Shown: in pieces, positions 31,803-41,742 of the stretch | Position numbering within the stretch: position 1 is the first letter of the stretch | How the letters are laid out: each line of letters opens with the position of its first letter | Assembly: GCA_045657665.1 (NCBI GenBank) | Contig: JAZOTN010000038.1 | Span: forward strand, 62,001 to 126,000 | Direction of reading: 5' to 3' | DNA length: 64,000 nucleotides | Origin: RUG12461 sp045657665 | GTDB lineage: Bacteria > Bacillota > Clostridia > Lachnospirales > Lachnospiraceae | Notes under the pieces: generated by a model | What the model was told of the DNA's origin: nothing | Seen by the model: only the letters and a program-made list of their open reading frames with translations | The model's database searches: none | Translations under genes and position numbers: made by a program

Positions 31803-33245
31803 TTATATCAGTCTCTTCCGCTTCACGATCTGAACAAAGTCGTGGTTGCTCCGCGTATTCACGAACATGTTGAGGATGTTTTCAACAGCTTCGTCGGTAC
31901 GCATGCCGTTCATCGCACGCCGCATAGCGTTGACCGCCTCCTGTTCTTCCGCGTCCAGAAGCAGATCCTCTCTTCTCGTACCCGATTTTACAATGTCGAT
32001 TGCGGGGAAGATGCGGCGCTCGGAAAGCTTACGGTCCAGGATCAGTTCCATATTGCCGGTACCCTTGAACTCCTCGTATACCACATCATCCATCTTGCTT
32101 CCTGTATCGATCAATGCCGTTGCCAAGATCGTAAGACTACCACCCTCTCTCATGTTTCGTGCTGCACCAAAGAAACGCTTCGGCATATGGAGCGCTGCCG
32201 GATCAAGACCGCCGGAAAGGGTGCGCCCACTTGGCTGAACGGTAAGGTTATATGCCCTTGCAAGCCTTGTAATGGAATCCAGAAGGATCATGACGTCCCT
32301 CTTGTGCTCAACGAGACGTTTCGCTCGTTCGATCACCATCTCCGAAACGCGTTTATGGTGCTCTGCAGTCTCATCAAAGGTTGAATAAATGACTTCCACA
32401 TTCGGAGCTTCCAACGCTTCCCGAATATCCGTCACTTCCTCCGGACGCTCATCTATGAGAAGGATCAGAATATGCATGTCAGGGTTATGCCGCACGACTG
32501 CCTTTGCCACTTCCTTAAGAAGCGTAGTCTTGCCGGCCTTCGGGGGTGATACGATCATGCCGCGCTGCCCTTTCCCGATCGGGGAAACCAGATCCACAAT
32601 ACGTGTGGCAACGCCGCCTCCCGGAAGCTCCAGCCGAAGCCTCTCATCCGGAAAGATCGGGGTCAGATCCTCGAAGTTCTTTCTCTGCATAGCCATTTCC
32701 GGCTTCATGCCATTGACCGAAGTAATATAAAGAAGCGCTGAAAACTTTTCTGTCTGGGATTTGATCCTGGTATTTCCTTTAATGATATCGCCGGTCTTTA
32801 AATTGAACCGCCGAATCTGTGCCGGTGATACATAGACGTCATTTTCACCCGGCAGGTAATTCGCGCTGCGGATAAAGCCGAACCCATCCTGCATGACTTC
32901 CAGGATCCCTCTTGCTTCCATACCGCTGTCGAGCTCTGCCGGAGGTTCCGCGTGATCAGACTGGCCCGGGGTCTGTTCCGCTTCTTTTGGTATTTCTTTT
33001 GGCTGCGGCTCTGCCTCTTTTGCTCTCACCGGCTCTTTTACTCTGGCATTCTTTGCCTCCGGCACGTTCTCTGCCTTCTGCTTTACGCCTGCAGACGCAG
33101 TATCACCTTCAATCCGTGCATCCTCTGCCAGCATCGCTTCCACAAGATCCGCCTTCTTCATGCCGGTAAGGCCCTTCAGTCCGCGTGTCTTCGCCAGGTC
33201 CTTAAGAACCGCCGCCGACAGACTTTCATACTGTTCTCTTGTCAT
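31803..33245 (-). CDS. rho: Transcription termination factor Rho
   Basis: 480 residues. N-terminal Rho-N helices (LKDLAKTRGLKGLTGMKKADLVEAML), an inserted Glu/Pro/Ala/Lys-rich linker of about 60 residues (45-105), an RNA-binding cold-shock-like domain (GILEVMQDGFGFIRSANYLPGENDVYVS), then the helicase with P-loop SPPKAGKTTLLKE, ILLIDERPEEVTDI and SGTRREDLL. ATP-dependent RNA translocase that ends transcription. GAGGTGA stands before the start. Confidence 0.97.
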   Translation of the reverse strand: MTREQYESLSAAVLKDLAKTRGLKGLTGMKKADLVEAMLAEDARIEGDTASAGVKQKAENVPEAKNARVKEPVRAKEAEPQPKEIPKEAEQTPGQSDHAEPPAELDSGMEARGILEVMQDGFGFIRSANYLPGENDVYVSPAQIRRFNLKTGDIIKGNTRIKSQTEKFSALLYITSVNGMKPEMAMQRKNFEDLTPIFPDERLRLELPGGGVATRIVDLVSPIGKGQRGMIVSPPKAGKTTLLKEVAKAVVRHNPDMHILILLIDERPEEVTDIREALEAPNVEVIYSTFDETAEHHKRVSEMVIERAKRLVEHKRDVMILLDSITRLARAYNLTVQPSGRTLSGGLDPAALHMPKRFFGAARNMREGGSLTILATALIDTGSKMDDVVYEEFKGTGNMELILDRKLSERRIFPAIDIVKSGTRREDLLLDAEEQEAVNAMRRAMNGMRTDEAVENILNMFVNTRSNHDFVQIVKRKRLI

Positions 33246-33338
33246 ACATTACGTCACCTCACAACTATTGATTGTACATCCGGGGAATTCATTCAGAATA
33301 TATCATTAAAAAACATCAAAGAAAGATTCTCAAGGAGT

Positions 33339-33366
33339 ATTATACTCCAGCATCAAAAAAAAGCAA
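33339..33366 (-). promoter_or_regulatory. Promoter of rho with a palindrome over the -10 box
   Basis: On the minus strand TTGCTT (33361-33366), 16 nt, TATAAT (33339-33344), about 95 nt before the start. The perfect inverted repeat GGAGTAT-T-ATACTCC at 33334-33348 is centred on the -10 box. Confidence 0.55.
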
Positions 33367-33426
33367 GAAAAAGACGTGTTATTTTATGCATCCCCTCAAG
33401 TTGACCAACATCCCGGAATTAAATAA

Positions 33427-34470
33427 TTATTCGCGCCCTTTTTCGGTAAGGGTGTCTCTCACCCAAAGTCCGCATTCAGACAGGTCATCCGAAGTGAATC
33501 CGGACACTTTGGTGCAATCCGGCCGTATCATGGCAGAGGTCTCATCTTTGTTGGAAAGATTCCAGACCGCAAAGGAGAGGTCATACTGATCCATGATCCC
33601 CATCCACTTTGCAGACGAATCATAGTCGATATTTCCCGTTCCGCTTGCCTCGCAGATCCCGAATTCCGATACAAAGACAGGAGTGCCCTGATCCTTTGCG
33701 CGAATCAGTTTTTCCTGAAGGTAATCTCCGTGGGTTGCCGCGTAGAAATGAAATGTGTACATAACGTTTTTCGGATCCGCAACCGGAGAAGCGATGCACT
33801 GATCAATGTCCTGACACCAGTTCGGTGTGCCGACCAGGATAACAGCATCCGGTGCATTGGCGCGGATAACGGGGATCACTTCGTCCGCGTATGCTTTCAC
33901 CTCATCCCAGGACACGCCGTTCGGCTCGTTACAGATCTCATAGATGACATTCGGTGTCGAGCCGTATTTCTGCGACATCCGGTTGAAAAAGTCTTTTGCT
34001 TCTTCCTTGTGCCAGTTCGGGTTCCCGTCAGAAAGAATGTGCCAGTCAATGATGCAGTATATTCCAAGATCGATGCAGCTGTCGACGCCCCGGGTTAAGG
34101 TGTCCTCTATCGCATTTTTGTCACCTCCGGTCAGATAGCCGTCATCCTCCGCCGTATACATGGCAAGGCGGATAAGGTTTAAATTCCATTCATCACGGAA
34201 CTGGCGGAACGCGTCTTCATTGACATACTGCGGGAAAGTACCGATCCCATGGGTGCTGATCCCGCAGAGGCGGACTGTTTCGCCGTTTTTACCGGTCAGG
34301 TTTGCTCCCTGGACGGACAACGCTCCGTGTCTTCCGACCGGTGTATTATCCTCCTCTGAAACCGGCGCCGGCGCATCCTGTCCGGCGATATTTCCGGGAT
34401 TTCCGCCGCATGCCGCAAAAGAAACGGTAAGTGCAAGGGCGGATATTATCATGACTAGTCTCTTTTTCAT
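33427..34470 (-). CDS. Glycoside hydrolase family 5 lipoprotein (cellulase-like)
   Basis: 347 residues from the ATG at 34470; GAGGTTGAC precedes it. Lipoprotein signal MKKRLVMIISALALTVSFAACGG, a short linker, then a TIM-barrel with VRLCGISTHGIGTFPQYV, LNLIRLAMYT, CIDLGIYCIIDWHIL, the acid/base NVIYEICNEPNG and the nucleophile PVFVSEFGICEASG. These are the GH5 catalytic elements, which cleave beta-1,4-glucans or mannans. Anchored outside the membrane. Divergent from the signalling operon starting at 34658. Confidence 0.92.
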   Translation of the reverse strand: MKKRLVMIISALALTVSFAACGGNPGNIAGQDAPAPVSEEDNTPVGRHGALSVQGANLTGKNGETVRLCGISTHGIGTFPQYVNEDAFRQFRDEWNLNLIRLAMYTAEDDGYLTGGDKNAIEDTLTRGVDSCIDLGIYCIIDWHILSDGNPNWHKEEAKDFFNRMSQKYGSTPNVIYEICNEPNGVSWDEVKAYADEVIPVIRANAPDAVILVGTPNWCQDIDQCIASPVADPKNVMYTFHFYAATHGDYLQEKLIRAKDQGTPVFVSEFGICEASGTGNIDYDSSAKWMGIMDQYDLSFAVWNLSNKDETSAMIRPDCTKVSGFTSDDLSECGLWVRDTLTEKGRE

Positions 34471-34588
34471 GTCAACCTCATTTCTGCCATTATATATTGC
34501 CGGATACATTATCGGCTTATCCCTGCTGTTTCGCAAGCACTTTTTCCGAATCGACGCGAAAATCGACTTATCGTCCGCGGCTGCCTGA

Positions 34589-34617
34589 TTGAAAAGAAGC
34601 GTAGTATCATGTATAAT
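34589..34617 (+). promoter_or_regulatory. Promoter of the signalling operon
   Basis: TTGAAA (34589-34594), 17 nt, TATAAT (34612-34617), 40 nt before the ATG at 34658. Confidence 0.7.
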
Positions 34618-34657
34618 TTCAGAAGGCTTATGTTCTCTGAGAGAAAAGGGAGATCTC

Positions 34658-35467
34658 ATGAAGTTAAAGGTTCTGGTAACAGGAAAAAACAGGAAGATCG
34701 CATCGGATATCTGCGAGCATCTGGAGGCGGACAGGGGGTATCTGACCGTTAAATGTTCGCCCAGCAAAACGGCGCTTTTTGATCTGACTCTGGCGGAACT
34801 GCCGAGGGTGGTCATCATATGCCTCGGAGATGAGACAGTGGATACGGTTCTTGCGTACAATGTCCTGAAGGATGTTGCGCGGCAGGGCGGCTGCAAGGTC
34901 ATTGTGATCGCGAGTGAAGAAGACGAAAAGTTCTTTATCAAATATACGGAGCTCTCTAGGATCCTTTTTCTCTCCAGACCCGTTTCCCTCTTTGCACTCT
35001 ATGAAAAGCTGATGGAAATAGAGGAAGAGCTTGATAAGAACAAAGAAAAGAATCTCTCTGCATTCCGGGAGTTCATTAACGAGAACGAAGGCAGTGTTTT
35101 CAAACGGAAGCATATCCTGGTCGTGGATGATGACCCGGAACAGCTCATGCATATCAAGGAACAGCTCAGTGAGTTCTATGATGTCACCCTGGTAAAATCA
35201 GGAAAGGATGCTTTTCGCTTTCTTGCAAAACGGATACCGGATTTGATCCTTCTTGACTATCTCATGCCGGAGGAGGACGGACCGCAGGTTTATAAGCGGC
35301 TCAAGACCGTGGATGAATACGCGGAGATCCCGGTGGTGTTTCTGACAGGTGTATCGGAGAAAAGGAAAGTCATTAAAGCACTGACAGAACTCCTTCCGCA
35401 GGGATACATCATCAAACCGGCGAAAAAATCGGAACTGGTGGCAAAGATCATAGATGTATTGGGGTGA
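34658..35467 (+). CDS. Response regulator with tandem receiver-like domains
   Basis: 269 residues; ATG at 34658 with AAAGGGAG upstream. Residues 1-130 look like a degenerate receiver (LKVLVTGKNRKIASDIC... no acidic pocket). Residues about 148-269 are a complete receiver: ILVVDDDPEQL, phospho-acceptor Asp in LILLDYLMPEEDG, Thr in VFLTGVS and Lys in YIIKPAKK. No output domain, so it probably passes phosphate within the local phosphorelay (Hpt gene next, overlapping by one base). Confidence 0.87.
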   Translation: MKLKVLVTGKNRKIASDICEHLEADRGYLTVKCSPSKTALFDLTLAELPRVVIICLGDETVDTVLAYNVLKDVARQGGCKVIVIASEEDEKFFIKYTELSRILFLSRPVSLFALYEKLMEIEEELDKNKEKNLSAFREFINENEGSVFKRKHILVVDDDPEQLMHIKEQLSEFYDVTLVKSGKDAFRFLAKRIPDLILLDYLMPEEDGPQVYKRLKTVDEYAEIPVVFLTGVSEKRKVIKALTELLPQGYIIKPAKKSELVAKIIDVLG

Positions 35468-36075
35468 TGGAAATGACTTATGATCTGACATGGCTGAAAG
35501 AGGCGGGACTGGATACGGAAAGTGGACTTGCCTATACGGGGTCGGAGGAAAAATATGTTTCCGCGCTGCAGCGGTTTCTTGCCGGATATGAAAAGAACCG
35601 TGGCAAGGTGGAGGCATTCCGCGCGGCTCAGGATTATGAAAGCTATATGATCACAGTGCATGCGCTGAAGAGCAATGCCAAAATGATCGGTGCGGCTGAG
35701 CTTGGCAGCTCATTTGAAGCACTGGAGACGGCAGCACGCGACCATAAGACGGACATCATTGAGGCCGAGACGGATAAAGTATTGAAGGCCTATGAGGAGC
35801 TCACGGAAAAGCTTGCTCCGGTGGGGCAGTTCGGCGATGTGAAGCCCGCGGACGAGATCCCGGGAGATGTTGCAAGGGAAACAGCAAATAAACTCCTTGC
35901 GGCGCTGGATGATTTTGATGATGACGGGTCCGCCCTTCTCATCAAAAAACTGTCCGGTTACCCATTCCGCCTGACACAGCGGGATCTCCTCAAAAAAGCC
36001 GCGGGATATGTGGAAGACTTTATGTATGAAGAGGCGGCGGAGGTGATCCGCGAGATACTTCCCGCGATCGAGTAA
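35467..36075 (+). CDS. Hpt-domain phosphotransfer protein
   Basis: 202 residues, ATG at 35467 overlapping the previous stop. The Hpt helix has MITVHALKSNAKMIGAAEL with the phospho-accepting His. The C-terminal 80 residues (after about 120) are a separate acidic helical part. It should shuttle phosphate between the hybrid kinases downstream and the receiver protein upstream. Confidence 0.88.
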   Translation: MEMTYDLTWLKEAGLDTESGLAYTGSEEKYVSALQRFLAGYEKNRGKVEAFRAAQDYESYMITVHALKSNAKMIGAAELGSSFEALETAARDHKTDIIEAETDKVLKAYEELTEKLAPVGQFGDVKPADEIPGDVARETANKLLAALDDFDDDGSALLIKKLSGYPFRLTQRDLLKKAAGYVEDFMYEEAAEVIREILPAIE

Positions 36076-36101
36076 GGAGCAGGAAACGAGGAAGAACGGC
36101 G

Positions 36102-38591
36102 TTGAAAAAGATCAGCATTCTGATATCGATCATACTGGTCATCGTTTTCGGTTATATTATTATCGGACAGATCGTGCTGCCCGAAAATACGCCCCGGAAC
36201 AGATACCTCTGTGACACGCTTCCCGGAGATGAATGGGTGGAGGTGGAGCCGGACGGGACGAGGGTTCCCTTTCCAGTGCCGGGACGTACGGACGGAGACA
36301 TCGTTCTCGAAACCACGCTTCCCGGAGATCTGGATAAGGACGAGAACACCCTTGTTTTCCGAGGCATGGATATGGATATCTATGTGGATGATGCGCTCAG
36401 GGAGTCCTATCATACGGAGGATTACGATGTCTTTGGGGACCGATCCGCCGAGTGCTACGTGTCGGCTCCCATCTACCCGGAGGATGCAGGGAAACCGCTG
36501 CGCGTAGAATACGAATACAATTCCGGTATGATCTATGAGGTGTATATCGGAACGCGGATCGGGATCCTTGCACAGCTCTTCAGGGAGTATGGTCTCGAGC
36601 TGTTTGTGGGTTCTGCGATCCTGATTCTCGGAGCGATCTGCCTGATCGCGTCGTTTGTTTACCGGCTGATCCATAAGAGATATCTGGAAATGGAGCACCT
36701 GTCTCTCGGAGTTATTCTCGGTGCATGCTGGGTGTTGTCAAATTCCATATTCCGACAGCTCTATGCAAGGAATATTTCCGTCATGTCCGATGTTCCTTTC
36801 CTGATGGTCATGATCATGCCGCTGCCGTTTTTTGTCTTTATCAATTCTCTCCAGAAAAATCGATACCGGAAGGCCTTCATGGCGGTCAGCATCCTTGAGA
36901 TCGTGAATTTCTGTGTGCTGATCCTCCTCTTTGTGACGGGAACGGTGCCGCTGGTAAAAAGCTTTATCGCATCGGCGATATGCGCACTCATTTCCATTAT
37001 TGTGATGTTTTCAACGCTCCTTCTGGATCTGAAGAGGCACCTCCTATATTCCTACCGCTTTGTCGCGATCGGGTTTGCGGTGCTGGCGGTCTGCGCGGTC
37101 ATTCAGATCGCCGCCTATCAGTTTGCGCACAACGGCGTTTTTTCCGGACTCTTTATGGCGTTCGGACTCTTCGGTTTTTTGATCTGCGCCATCATCCATA
37201 CGATCAAGCAGCTTATCGGCATTCGGCTGGAGGCAAAGGAGCTCGCGGACATCAATCAGGCGAAGGACGATTTTCTTGCCAATATGTCTCATGAGATCCG
37301 TACGCCTTTAAACGGCATCCTCGGTATGGATGAAATGATCATCCGCGAAGCGAGGGAGAGCAAGGTCAGGAAATACGCGCTGGAGATCAAGAGTGCGGGG
37401 AATACCCTTCTTTCCATTATCAATGAGATTCTGGATCTGTCCAAGATCGAGTCGGGCAAGTTTGAGATCATTCCGGTATCCTATGATCTTGCTTCCGCGA
37501 TCAATGATGTGCTGAATCTTACAAAACACAGGGCGGAAAAGAAGGGGCTTGATTATGTTCTCACCGTTTCCGAAACGGTTCCGTCCGTTCTTTACGGGGA
37601 TGAGATCCGGATCCGGCAGGTCATGCTGAATATTATCAATAACGCGATCAAATACACGGAAAAGGGAAGTGTGGATGTCGAGATCGCATCAACGCCCCTG
37701 GAAGGGGATATGATCAATCTTTCCATTCGTGTATCGGATACGGGGATCGGGATCAGAGACGAGGATAAGGATAAACTCTTTAAGAGCTTTCAGCGACTGG
37801 ATCAGAGAAAGAACCGGAGCATTGAGGGAACCGGCCTCGGGCTGCATATCACCATGCGGCTGCTTAACATGATGGACGGCTATGTGGAAGTGAAAAGCGA
37901 ATACGGGAAGGGCAGCACGTTCCTCGTCACGATTCCGCAGAAGGTTATCAACGCGGAACCGATCGGTGAGTTCAGCAGAGCCGTTTCGGACTATCTGAGT
38001 CATATCGGAAAGGATGAGGTACATCTTTACGCACCGGATGCAAGGATCCTGGTTGTGGATGATAATGACATGAACCTCGAGGTCATGGAGGGATTGCTCC
38101 ATGACACCGGGATCAAAACGGATCTTGCCGATTCCGGGATGAAATGTATCGAGAAAGCAGGCAGAAATGAATATGACTGTATCCTGCTGGATCAGATGAT
38201 GCCCGGGATGAACGGAGAGGATACTTTAAAAGAGATGAGGAACCGTGGTATACTGGGAGACACACCTGTGATTGCCCTTACCGCGGACGCGATCATCGGT
38301 GCAAAGGAGAACTATCTTTCCAAGGGTTTTACGGATTACCTCAGTAAGCCTGTGAAGTATGAGCAGCTGGAGGCACTCCTGAAAGAATACATCCCGAAGG
38401 AAAAGCAATTTACGCCCATTGACAAAATGGACCTGCCGGTTATGCTGATCTGGGGGAATGATCCGGAAGCACTGAGAGCTGAAAAAGAAAGACTGGAGGG
38501 GCTTTTCCGCTGTGTGGTTGTTACCGGGAAAAAGGCCATGGAAAAATACCTGGAGAAGCATGAGCCGGACGGAGTTTTGCAGGTCAGGTGA
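36102..38591 (+). CDS. Hybrid sensor histidine kinase 1
   Basis: 829 residues from a TTG (GGAGCAGG about 20 nt upstream is weak; the start is uncertain). One N-terminal helix, an extracytoplasmic beta-rich domain (about 25-160, resembling 7TMR-DISM extracellular domains), seven hydrophobic helices (about 165-375), HisKA with FLANMSHEIRTPLNGILG, HATPase with GDEIRIRQVMLNIINNAIKYT and GTGLGLH, then a receiver with ILVVDDNDMNLEV and LLDQMMPGMNG. A further C-terminal degenerate receiver-like stretch follows (about 765-829). Confidence 0.92.
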   Translation: MKKISILISIILVIVFGYIIIGQIVLPENTPRNRYLCDTLPGDEWVEVEPDGTRVPFPVPGRTDGDIVLETTLPGDLDKDENTLVFRGMDMDIYVDDALRESYHTEDYDVFGDRSAECYVSAPIYPEDAGKPLRVEYEYNSGMIYEVYIGTRIGILAQLFREYGLELFVGSAILILGAICLIASFVYRLIHKRYLEMEHLSLGVILGACWVLSNSIFRQLYARNISVMSDVPFLMVMIMPLPFFVFINSLQKNRYRKAFMAVSILEIVNFCVLILLFVTGTVPLVKSFIASAICALISIIVMFSTLLLDLKRHLLYSYRFVAIGFAVLAVCAVIQIAAYQFAHNGVFSGLFMAFGLFGFLICAIIHTIKQLIGIRLEAKELADINQAKDDFLANMSHEIRTPLNGILGMDEMIIREARESKVRKYALEIKSAGNTLLSIINEILDLSKIESGKFEIIPVSYDLASAINDVLNLTKHRAEKKGLDYVLTVSETVPSVLYGDEIRIRQVMLNIINNAIKYTEKGSVDVEIASTPLEGDMINLSIRVSDTGIGIRDEDKDKLFKSFQRLDQRKNRSIEGTGLGLHITMRLLNMMDGYVEVKSEYGKGSTFLVTIPQKVINAEPIGEFSRAVSDYLSHIGKDEVHLYAPDARILVVDDNDMNLEVMEGLLHDTGIKTDLADSGMKCIEKAGRNEYDCILLDQMMPGMNGEDTLKEMRNRGILGDTPVIALTADAIIGAKENYLSKGFTDYLSKPVKYEQLEALLKEYIPKEKQFTPIDKMDLPVMLIWGNDPEALRAEKERLEGLFRCVVVTGKKAMEKYLEKHEPDGVLQVR

Positions 38592-38624
38592 TTCGGCGAA
38601 CAGTAACGTAAAAGGAGAGAAAAG

Positions 38625-40418
38625 GTGTTTATCAACAAACTGAGCCAGCTCTATAAGCCAAAGAGGATCCTTTACTATATAGAGCCGGGAGAAGACGAAA
38701 AAAGAGATTTCTACCGGGGAAAGGTCTGCGATGAGATTGGGCAGTATACATATTCCTTCGGCACCTATGATTATCCGGGGCTGTTTTATGTCCGGTCTCT
38801 TGAGAAAGAGGTGATCGGGATCGAATACCGGATGGATGACGACCGGGTCAGTTATCCCCGGGATCTGAAATCACTGATCCTTCCGGAGGCTTACTTTTAT
38901 GCGATCGAGATCGACCAGAAGGGAGAGATCGGAAAGGAGTTTATCCGGGAGACTTTTGCCTGGATCGCGGAGGACGATGATGCGCACAGGATCTACAGCG
39001 ACCTTTCGAAGAAGGAAGAACCCGGGCTGATCGGTATCTTTACTTACGGGAAAAAGACGAGGATCCTTTACGAATGGAATCTGGATTCGGATCGCGCAGG
39101 ATTCATCATGAACGGCGAAACGGAAAAGATCAATAAGGAAATTTTGTATCGGATGGCGCTTTTTGATCCCATCACGGGGCATTATAACTGGAATCATCTG
39201 AGCGCCTATCTCGAGGTTCCGAGGGACAGGGGAATCGACGACTACGGGTTTGTTCATTTTGATATCAAGGCGTTTCGCGTCGTCAACGAGGTGTATGGCC
39301 ATATCATCGCAAACCGCCTGCTGAGGAGAGTCGTGGAGGCTATGAACAATGCGGATTTTGTCTATAGCAGCGCCCGGTGTCATAATGACAACTTTGCTAT
39401 GATCATAAAGGATATGCCGGAGGAGGAAACCGTGGAAAAGCTCCGGGAGTTTTTCGACGGGCTCCAGCATCTTCCGGAGGATCCGAATTATCTGGTCTAT
39501 TTCCGGTGCGGGTTTGTACCGATGCAGCGGGCGATCCTTCTCGGAAACCGTGTTGCGGATGCCGGAAAGATGGCGCAGGCACTTGGAACGAGTCCGAATA
39601 AAACCGATATCATCATCTATACGGATCAGATGCATGATGATATTTCCTGGAGCAATTTCATCAAGGGCTACGTGGACACCGCCATTGAAAAGGATGAATT
39701 CGTCGTCTATCTGCAGCCGAAATTCGAGATCCGGGAGGAGAAGATCGTCGGTGCGGAGGCGCTGATCCGATGGAATTATAAGAACGAGGAATTCCTTTAT
39801 CCGTCCCGGTTCGTGCCGTTTTTTGAAAAGGACGGTTCCATCGGGAAGATTGATGATATCGTACTTCACAAGGTCTGCCGGGCATTCGTCAAATGGAAGG
39901 AGGAGGGGAGACCCTTATATCCTATTTCTGTTAATATTTCACGCAGCCAGCTTTATGACAGAAACCTGATACCGCATCTTACGGAGATTGTGGATTCCTA
40001 TCAGGTCAGCCATTCCCTGATCGATTTTGAACTGACGGAGAGTGCCACGTACGACAATATGGATCAGCTCATTTCGGCACTGCAGGATCTCCGAGAGAGG
40101 GGATTCAAGGTTTCCATGGACGATTTCGGGACAGGATACTCCTCCCTTTCGCTCCTGACGGAAATGCCTCTCGACACATTGAAGATCGATAAGAGTTTTG
40201 TGGACAAGGTGGGGACGGACGGACAGCAGGAAAAGGATCTGGCCGTGATGCGCCACATCATTTCGCTTGCGAAGGAACTGCGTTTTGTGTGCCTGGCGGA
40301 AGGTGCGGAAAGCAAGAGCCAGGTGGACATCCTGCGCGCTCTCGGCTGCGAGGTGATCCAGGGTTATTATTACAGCAAACCTGTTCCGATGGAGGAGTAT
40401 GAGGAGAGATTTCTTTAA
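38625..40418 (+). CDS. EAL phosphodiesterase with degenerate GGDEF domain
   Basis: 597 residues from a GTG with GGAGAG upstream. N-terminal domain of unknown type (1-170), a GGDEF-fold domain (about 175-320) in which the signature reads ARCHNDNFAMII, so it cannot be an active cyclase, then an EAL domain with VGAEALIRW and MDDFGTGYSSLS, LKIDKSFVD, and LAEGAE, all expected for c-di-GMP hydrolysis. Cytoplasmic. The degenerate GGDEF may bind GTP as a regulator. Confidence 0.93.
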   Translation: MFINKLSQLYKPKRILYYIEPGEDEKRDFYRGKVCDEIGQYTYSFGTYDYPGLFYVRSLEKEVIGIEYRMDDDRVSYPRDLKSLILPEAYFYAIEIDQKGEIGKEFIRETFAWIAEDDDAHRIYSDLSKKEEPGLIGIFTYGKKTRILYEWNLDSDRAGFIMNGETEKINKEILYRMALFDPITGHYNWNHLSAYLEVPRDRGIDDYGFVHFDIKAFRVVNEVYGHIIANRLLRRVVEAMNNADFVYSSARCHNDNFAMIIKDMPEEETVEKLREFFDGLQHLPEDPNYLVYFRCGFVPMQRAILLGNRVADAGKMAQALGTSPNKTDIIIYTDQMHDDISWSNFIKGYVDTAIEKDEFVVYLQPKFEIREEKIVGAEALIRWNYKNEEFLYPSRFVPFFEKDGSIGKIDDIVLHKVCRAFVKWKEEGRPLYPISVNISRSQLYDRNLIPHLTEIVDSYQVSHSLIDFELTESATYDNMDQLISALQDLRERGFKVSMDDFGTGYSSLSLLTEMPLDTLKIDKSFVDKVGTDGQQEKDLAVMRHIISLAKELRFVCLAEGAESKSQVDILRALGCEVIQGYYYSKPVPMEEYEERFL

Positions 40419-40430
40419 CGGAGGTACTGA

Positions 40431-41720
40431 ATGTCAAAGAAATTTTTGAGCGCTTTCCTGGCGGCCTTTTTTGCTGTTTCCGTATCAGCCTGCGGCGGAG
40501 GAACGGATACGGCAGTCCAAACGCAGGATGAATCTCTAAAGGAAGAGATAGCGGAAGAGACGGATACGGCAGCGGAGAATGAAGAGCCGGCAGAAGAGAA
40601 AGAGGACGACAGTTTCCGTATCGGGATCGTAACGGGATCCTTTTCACAGTCCGAGGATGACAGACGCGGAGCGGACGCCTTTCAGGAGAAATACGGGGCG
40701 GATCAGGTGACGCTTGCGATCTATCCGGATAATTTTACCGAGGAGATGGATACAACGATCCAGACCATCGTGAATCTTTCCGATGATCCGGATATGAAGG
40801 CAATCATCGTCAATCAGGCGGTGGACGGAACCACGGAGGCTTTTCGACAGATCCATGAGAAAAGACCCGACATCCTCTGCATAGCGGGGGAAGCATATGA
40901 GGACTTTTCCGAGATCGGACCGGAAGCGGATCTGGTTGTAAGCTGTGACTTTGTCAATCGCGGGTATCTCATGATCAGGACGGCGCATGAACTGGGATGC
41001 GATACGTTTGTGCATATCTCTTTTCCGCGGCATCTTTCCTATGAGAGCGTATCGAGGCGTGTGGCGGTTATGAAAGCGGCGTGTGAGGAATTTGGCATGA
41101 AGTTTGTGATGGAAGATGCTCCTGACCCGACGACGGATGTGGGAGTTCCCGGGGCGCAGAGCTTTATTCTGGAGCATGTACCGGAGTGGGTTGATAAGTA
41201 CGGCGTCAATTCTGCTTATTTCTGCACAAATGACGCGCATACGGAGCCGCTGATCAAAAAGCTCCTGGAGTGCGGCGGATACTTTATTGAGGCGGATCTT
41301 CCGTCACCGATGATGGGTTATCCCGGAGCGCTCGGACTGGATCTTACCGGAGAAGCAGGTGATTTTGAAAAGATCGTAGAGAAGGTGGAAAATGCTGTGG
41401 TGGAGCAGGGCGGTGCAGGGAGATTCGGCACCTGGACATCTTCTTACGGCTATGTGGTCTCGGCGGGTCTGGCGGAGCACGCGAGGAACGTCATCCTTGG
41501 AGAGAGCAGCCTTACGGATATCAACGACCTTGCGAAAGCGTACGGGGTTTATTCCCCCGGAACGGACTGGAACGGCTCCGTATATACGGATGCGGCAAGC
41601 GGCACGCCGATGGACAACACCTTTCTGATCTATCAGGATACGTATATTTTCGGGGAACCCGGGCACTATATGGGCTCTACAAAGGTCGAGGTGCCGGAGG
41701 AATACGCCACCATTTACTGA
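40431..41720 (+). CDS. DUF3798 lipoprotein, periplasmic-binding-like
   Basis: 429 residues; ACGGAGG before the ATG. Lipoprotein signal ending VSVSACGGG, an acidic linker (30-62), then SFRIGIVTGSFSQSEDDRRGADAFQEKYG, which is the start of the DUF3798 fold resembling sugar-binding periplasmic proteins, with MGYPGALGLDL near 300. It may bind a small ligand and feed the neighbouring Cache-domain kinase, but no transporter genes are beside it. Confidence 0.85.
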   Translation: MSKKFLSAFLAAFFAVSVSACGGGTDTAVQTQDESLKEEIAEETDTAAENEEPAEEKEDDSFRIGIVTGSFSQSEDDRRGADAFQEKYGADQVTLAIYPDNFTEEMDTTIQTIVNLSDDPDMKAIIVNQAVDGTTEAFRQIHEKRPDILCIAGEAYEDFSEIGPEADLVVSCDFVNRGYLMIRTAHELGCDTFVHISFPRHLSYESVSRRVAVMKAACEEFGMKFVMEDAPDPTTDVGVPGAQSFILEHVPEWVDKYGVNSAYFCTNDAHTEPLIKKLLECGGYFIEADLPSPMMGYPGALGLDLTGEAGDFEKIVEKVENAVVEQGGAGRFGTWTSSYGYVVSAGLAEHARNVILGESSLTDINDLAKAYGVYSPGTDWNGSVYTDAASGTPMDNTFLIYQDTYIFGEPGHYMGSTKVEVPEEYATIY

Positions 41721-41742
41721 CGGACATCAACAGGAAACGCGG

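Noticed and set aside
31842..33169. Plus-strand open frames over rho
   Set aside because: Shadows of the minus-strand rho coding sequence, which has all Rho motifs.
38871..39869. 332-codon open frame antisense to the EAL gene
   Set aside because: No RBS or domain; plus-strand EAL motifs are unambiguous.
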